A stretch of 64,000 bases of DNA from the NCBI GenBank assembly GCA_903921605.1, contig CAIXQV010000035.1, positions 14,475-78,474 of the forward strand, written 5' to 3'. This document shows, piece after piece, positions 63,476 through 64,000 of the stretch. This DNA comes from an uncultured Planctomycetaceae bacterium. Lineage in GTDB: Bacteria; Planctomycetota; Planctomycetia; Planctomycetales; Planctomycetaceae. Under the pieces are notes generated by a model. That model searched no databases. It was not told the origin of the DNA and saw only the letters and a program-made list of their open reading frames with translations. Within the stretch, counting starts at the first letter, position 1. Each line of letters opens with the position of its first letter. The translations under genes and the position numbers were made by a program.

Positions 63476-64000
63476 ATGGCACTCCCCGCGGAGACGTTGT
63501 CCCAGATTATTCATCCTCCCTCGCTTCATCAACCAGTGATCGGGCCGTGTCGAATTCGAACGACGATCGAAGACTTTCAGGTTGAAGAGATTCCCGCCTA
63601 TCAACTGTCCGGTGCGGGTGAGCATGCTTATCTTTGGATCGAAAAACGTGGTGTCTCATCGCCGGAGTTGGTGAGTCGAATCATCAGGACGCTCGGTATC
63701 CCTTCGAAGGATGTGAGCTTGGCCGGGCAGAAGGATCGATATGCGATCACTCGGCAGTATTGTTCGATCCCGAAGCGTCTGGCGATTAATGTCGAGCGAC
63801 TGAATTCCGATGAAGTCACAGTCATCAGTTCGACGTTTCATCAGAACAAATTGAAAACTGGACATCTCAAGGGAAATCGATTTCGACTCGTACTTCGATC
63901 TGCGACGGGTTCGTTTACGACTGTGGAACAGCAGTCAGTTGAGGCGAGACTGAATCAATTGGTGGAGAGCGGTCTGCCGAATTATTTTGGTCCGCAGAGA
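63476..64000 (+). CDS. truD: tRNA pseudouridine synthase D (5' part; continues beyond window)
   Basis: The frame is open from an ATG at 63476 to the edge (175 codons). The family signature SLAGQKDRYAITRQ holds the catalytic Asp87. The protein opens with a TruD-like DFQVEEIPAYQLSGAGEHAYLWIEKRG, and the last visible residues NYFGPQR are another TruD hallmark. TruD converts U13 of certain tRNAs to pseudouridine. The C-terminal half lies outside the window. It is not coupled to a neighbouring gene. Confidence 0.94.
   Translation, partial: MALPAETLSQIIHPPSLHQPVIGPCRIRTTIEDFQVEEIPAYQLSGAGEHAYLWIEKRGVSSPELVSRIIRTLGIPSKDVSLAGQKDRYAITRQYCSIPKRLAINVERLNSDEVTVISSTFHQNKLKTGHLKGNRFRLVLRSATGSFTTVEQQSVEARLNQLVESGLPNYFGPQR

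Noticed and set aside
1..64000. Mobile elements, CRISPR arrays, phage genes, tRNA and rRNA genes
   Set aside because: None was recognised on reading either strand. Short tRNA genes could still be missed without a dedicated search.

Overview
The window looks like chromosomal DNA of a planctomycete (Planctomycetota, probably Planctomycetales). The main evidence is family content. There is a PSD1-type protein (a c-type heme motif followed by DUF1549/DUF1553-like sequence) at the left edge. A three-heme sugar dehydrogenase ends in a PVC-type heme domain. There are several secreted PQQ-like or VCBS propeller proteins, a neutral ceramidase, a membrane-anchored Ser/Thr kinase, tiny lysine-rich proteins, and metabolic genes scattered singly rather than in large operons. 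Base composition looks even across the window. I saw no transposase, integrase, phage gene, CRISPR array, rRNA or tRNA. This reads as a core chromosomal segment rather than a genomic island.

Layout. 1-6.2 kb: PSD1 (partial), a response regulator with an HD-GYP output, a TPR protein and an M42 peptidase, all on minus. 6.5-11.7 kb (plus): an HDOD protein, a TerC-family membrane protein, an Mrp/ApbC ATPase that lacks the usual CxxC, and, abutting it, a SufE-SufS fusion; the last two form an Fe-S/sulfur unit. 11.7-16.4 kb (minus): three exported proteins, namely a 7-repeat VCBS propeller fused to an alpha/beta hydrolase, an isochorismatase-like hydrolase with a C-terminal beta domain, and a spherulin-4-like protein. 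16.8-21.3 kb (plus): an HtrA protease and the three-heme dehydrogenase. 21.4-25.5 kb: a ceramidase-DgkA pair, a 28-residue lysine-rich gene with its own terminator, and a PQQ-propeller protein. 25.5-34.1 kb (minus): an enolase-superfamily epimerase with a kinase, TlpA-TPR, nitroreductase, transaldolase, MetF and a lone TrpB. 34.5-43.7 kb: a GspE-like ATPase paired with a double-STAS membrane protein, DapA, a beta-hydroxyacid dehydrogenase, DnaE2 and a class IV aminotransferase. 43.8-53.7 kb (minus): a 1465-residue ResB-CcsA fusion with a lipoprotein upstream, an ECF sigma factor with a putative membrane regulator, a secreted unknown protein, and two tandem DUF3299-like proteins. 54-64 kb: an ATP-grasp ligase, a Na+/solute symporter with a DUF997-like partner, an H1-like peptide gene, a sugar isomerase, a winged-helix AAA ATPase, a LysM L,D-transpeptidase and the start of truD.

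Recurring themes are cytochrome c and redox biogenesis (PSD1, the three-heme dehydrogenase, TlpA, CcsBA), Fe-S and sulfur handling (Mrp, SufES), signalling (HD-GYP, HDOD, kinase, STAS, ECF sigma) and exported hydrolases. Two gene-poor stretches, 58.27-58.55 kb and 62.73-62.88 kb, carry dense inverted repeats and are the best candidates for undescribed RNA or DNA structures. All functional assignments come from reading motifs; no database search or folding program was run.
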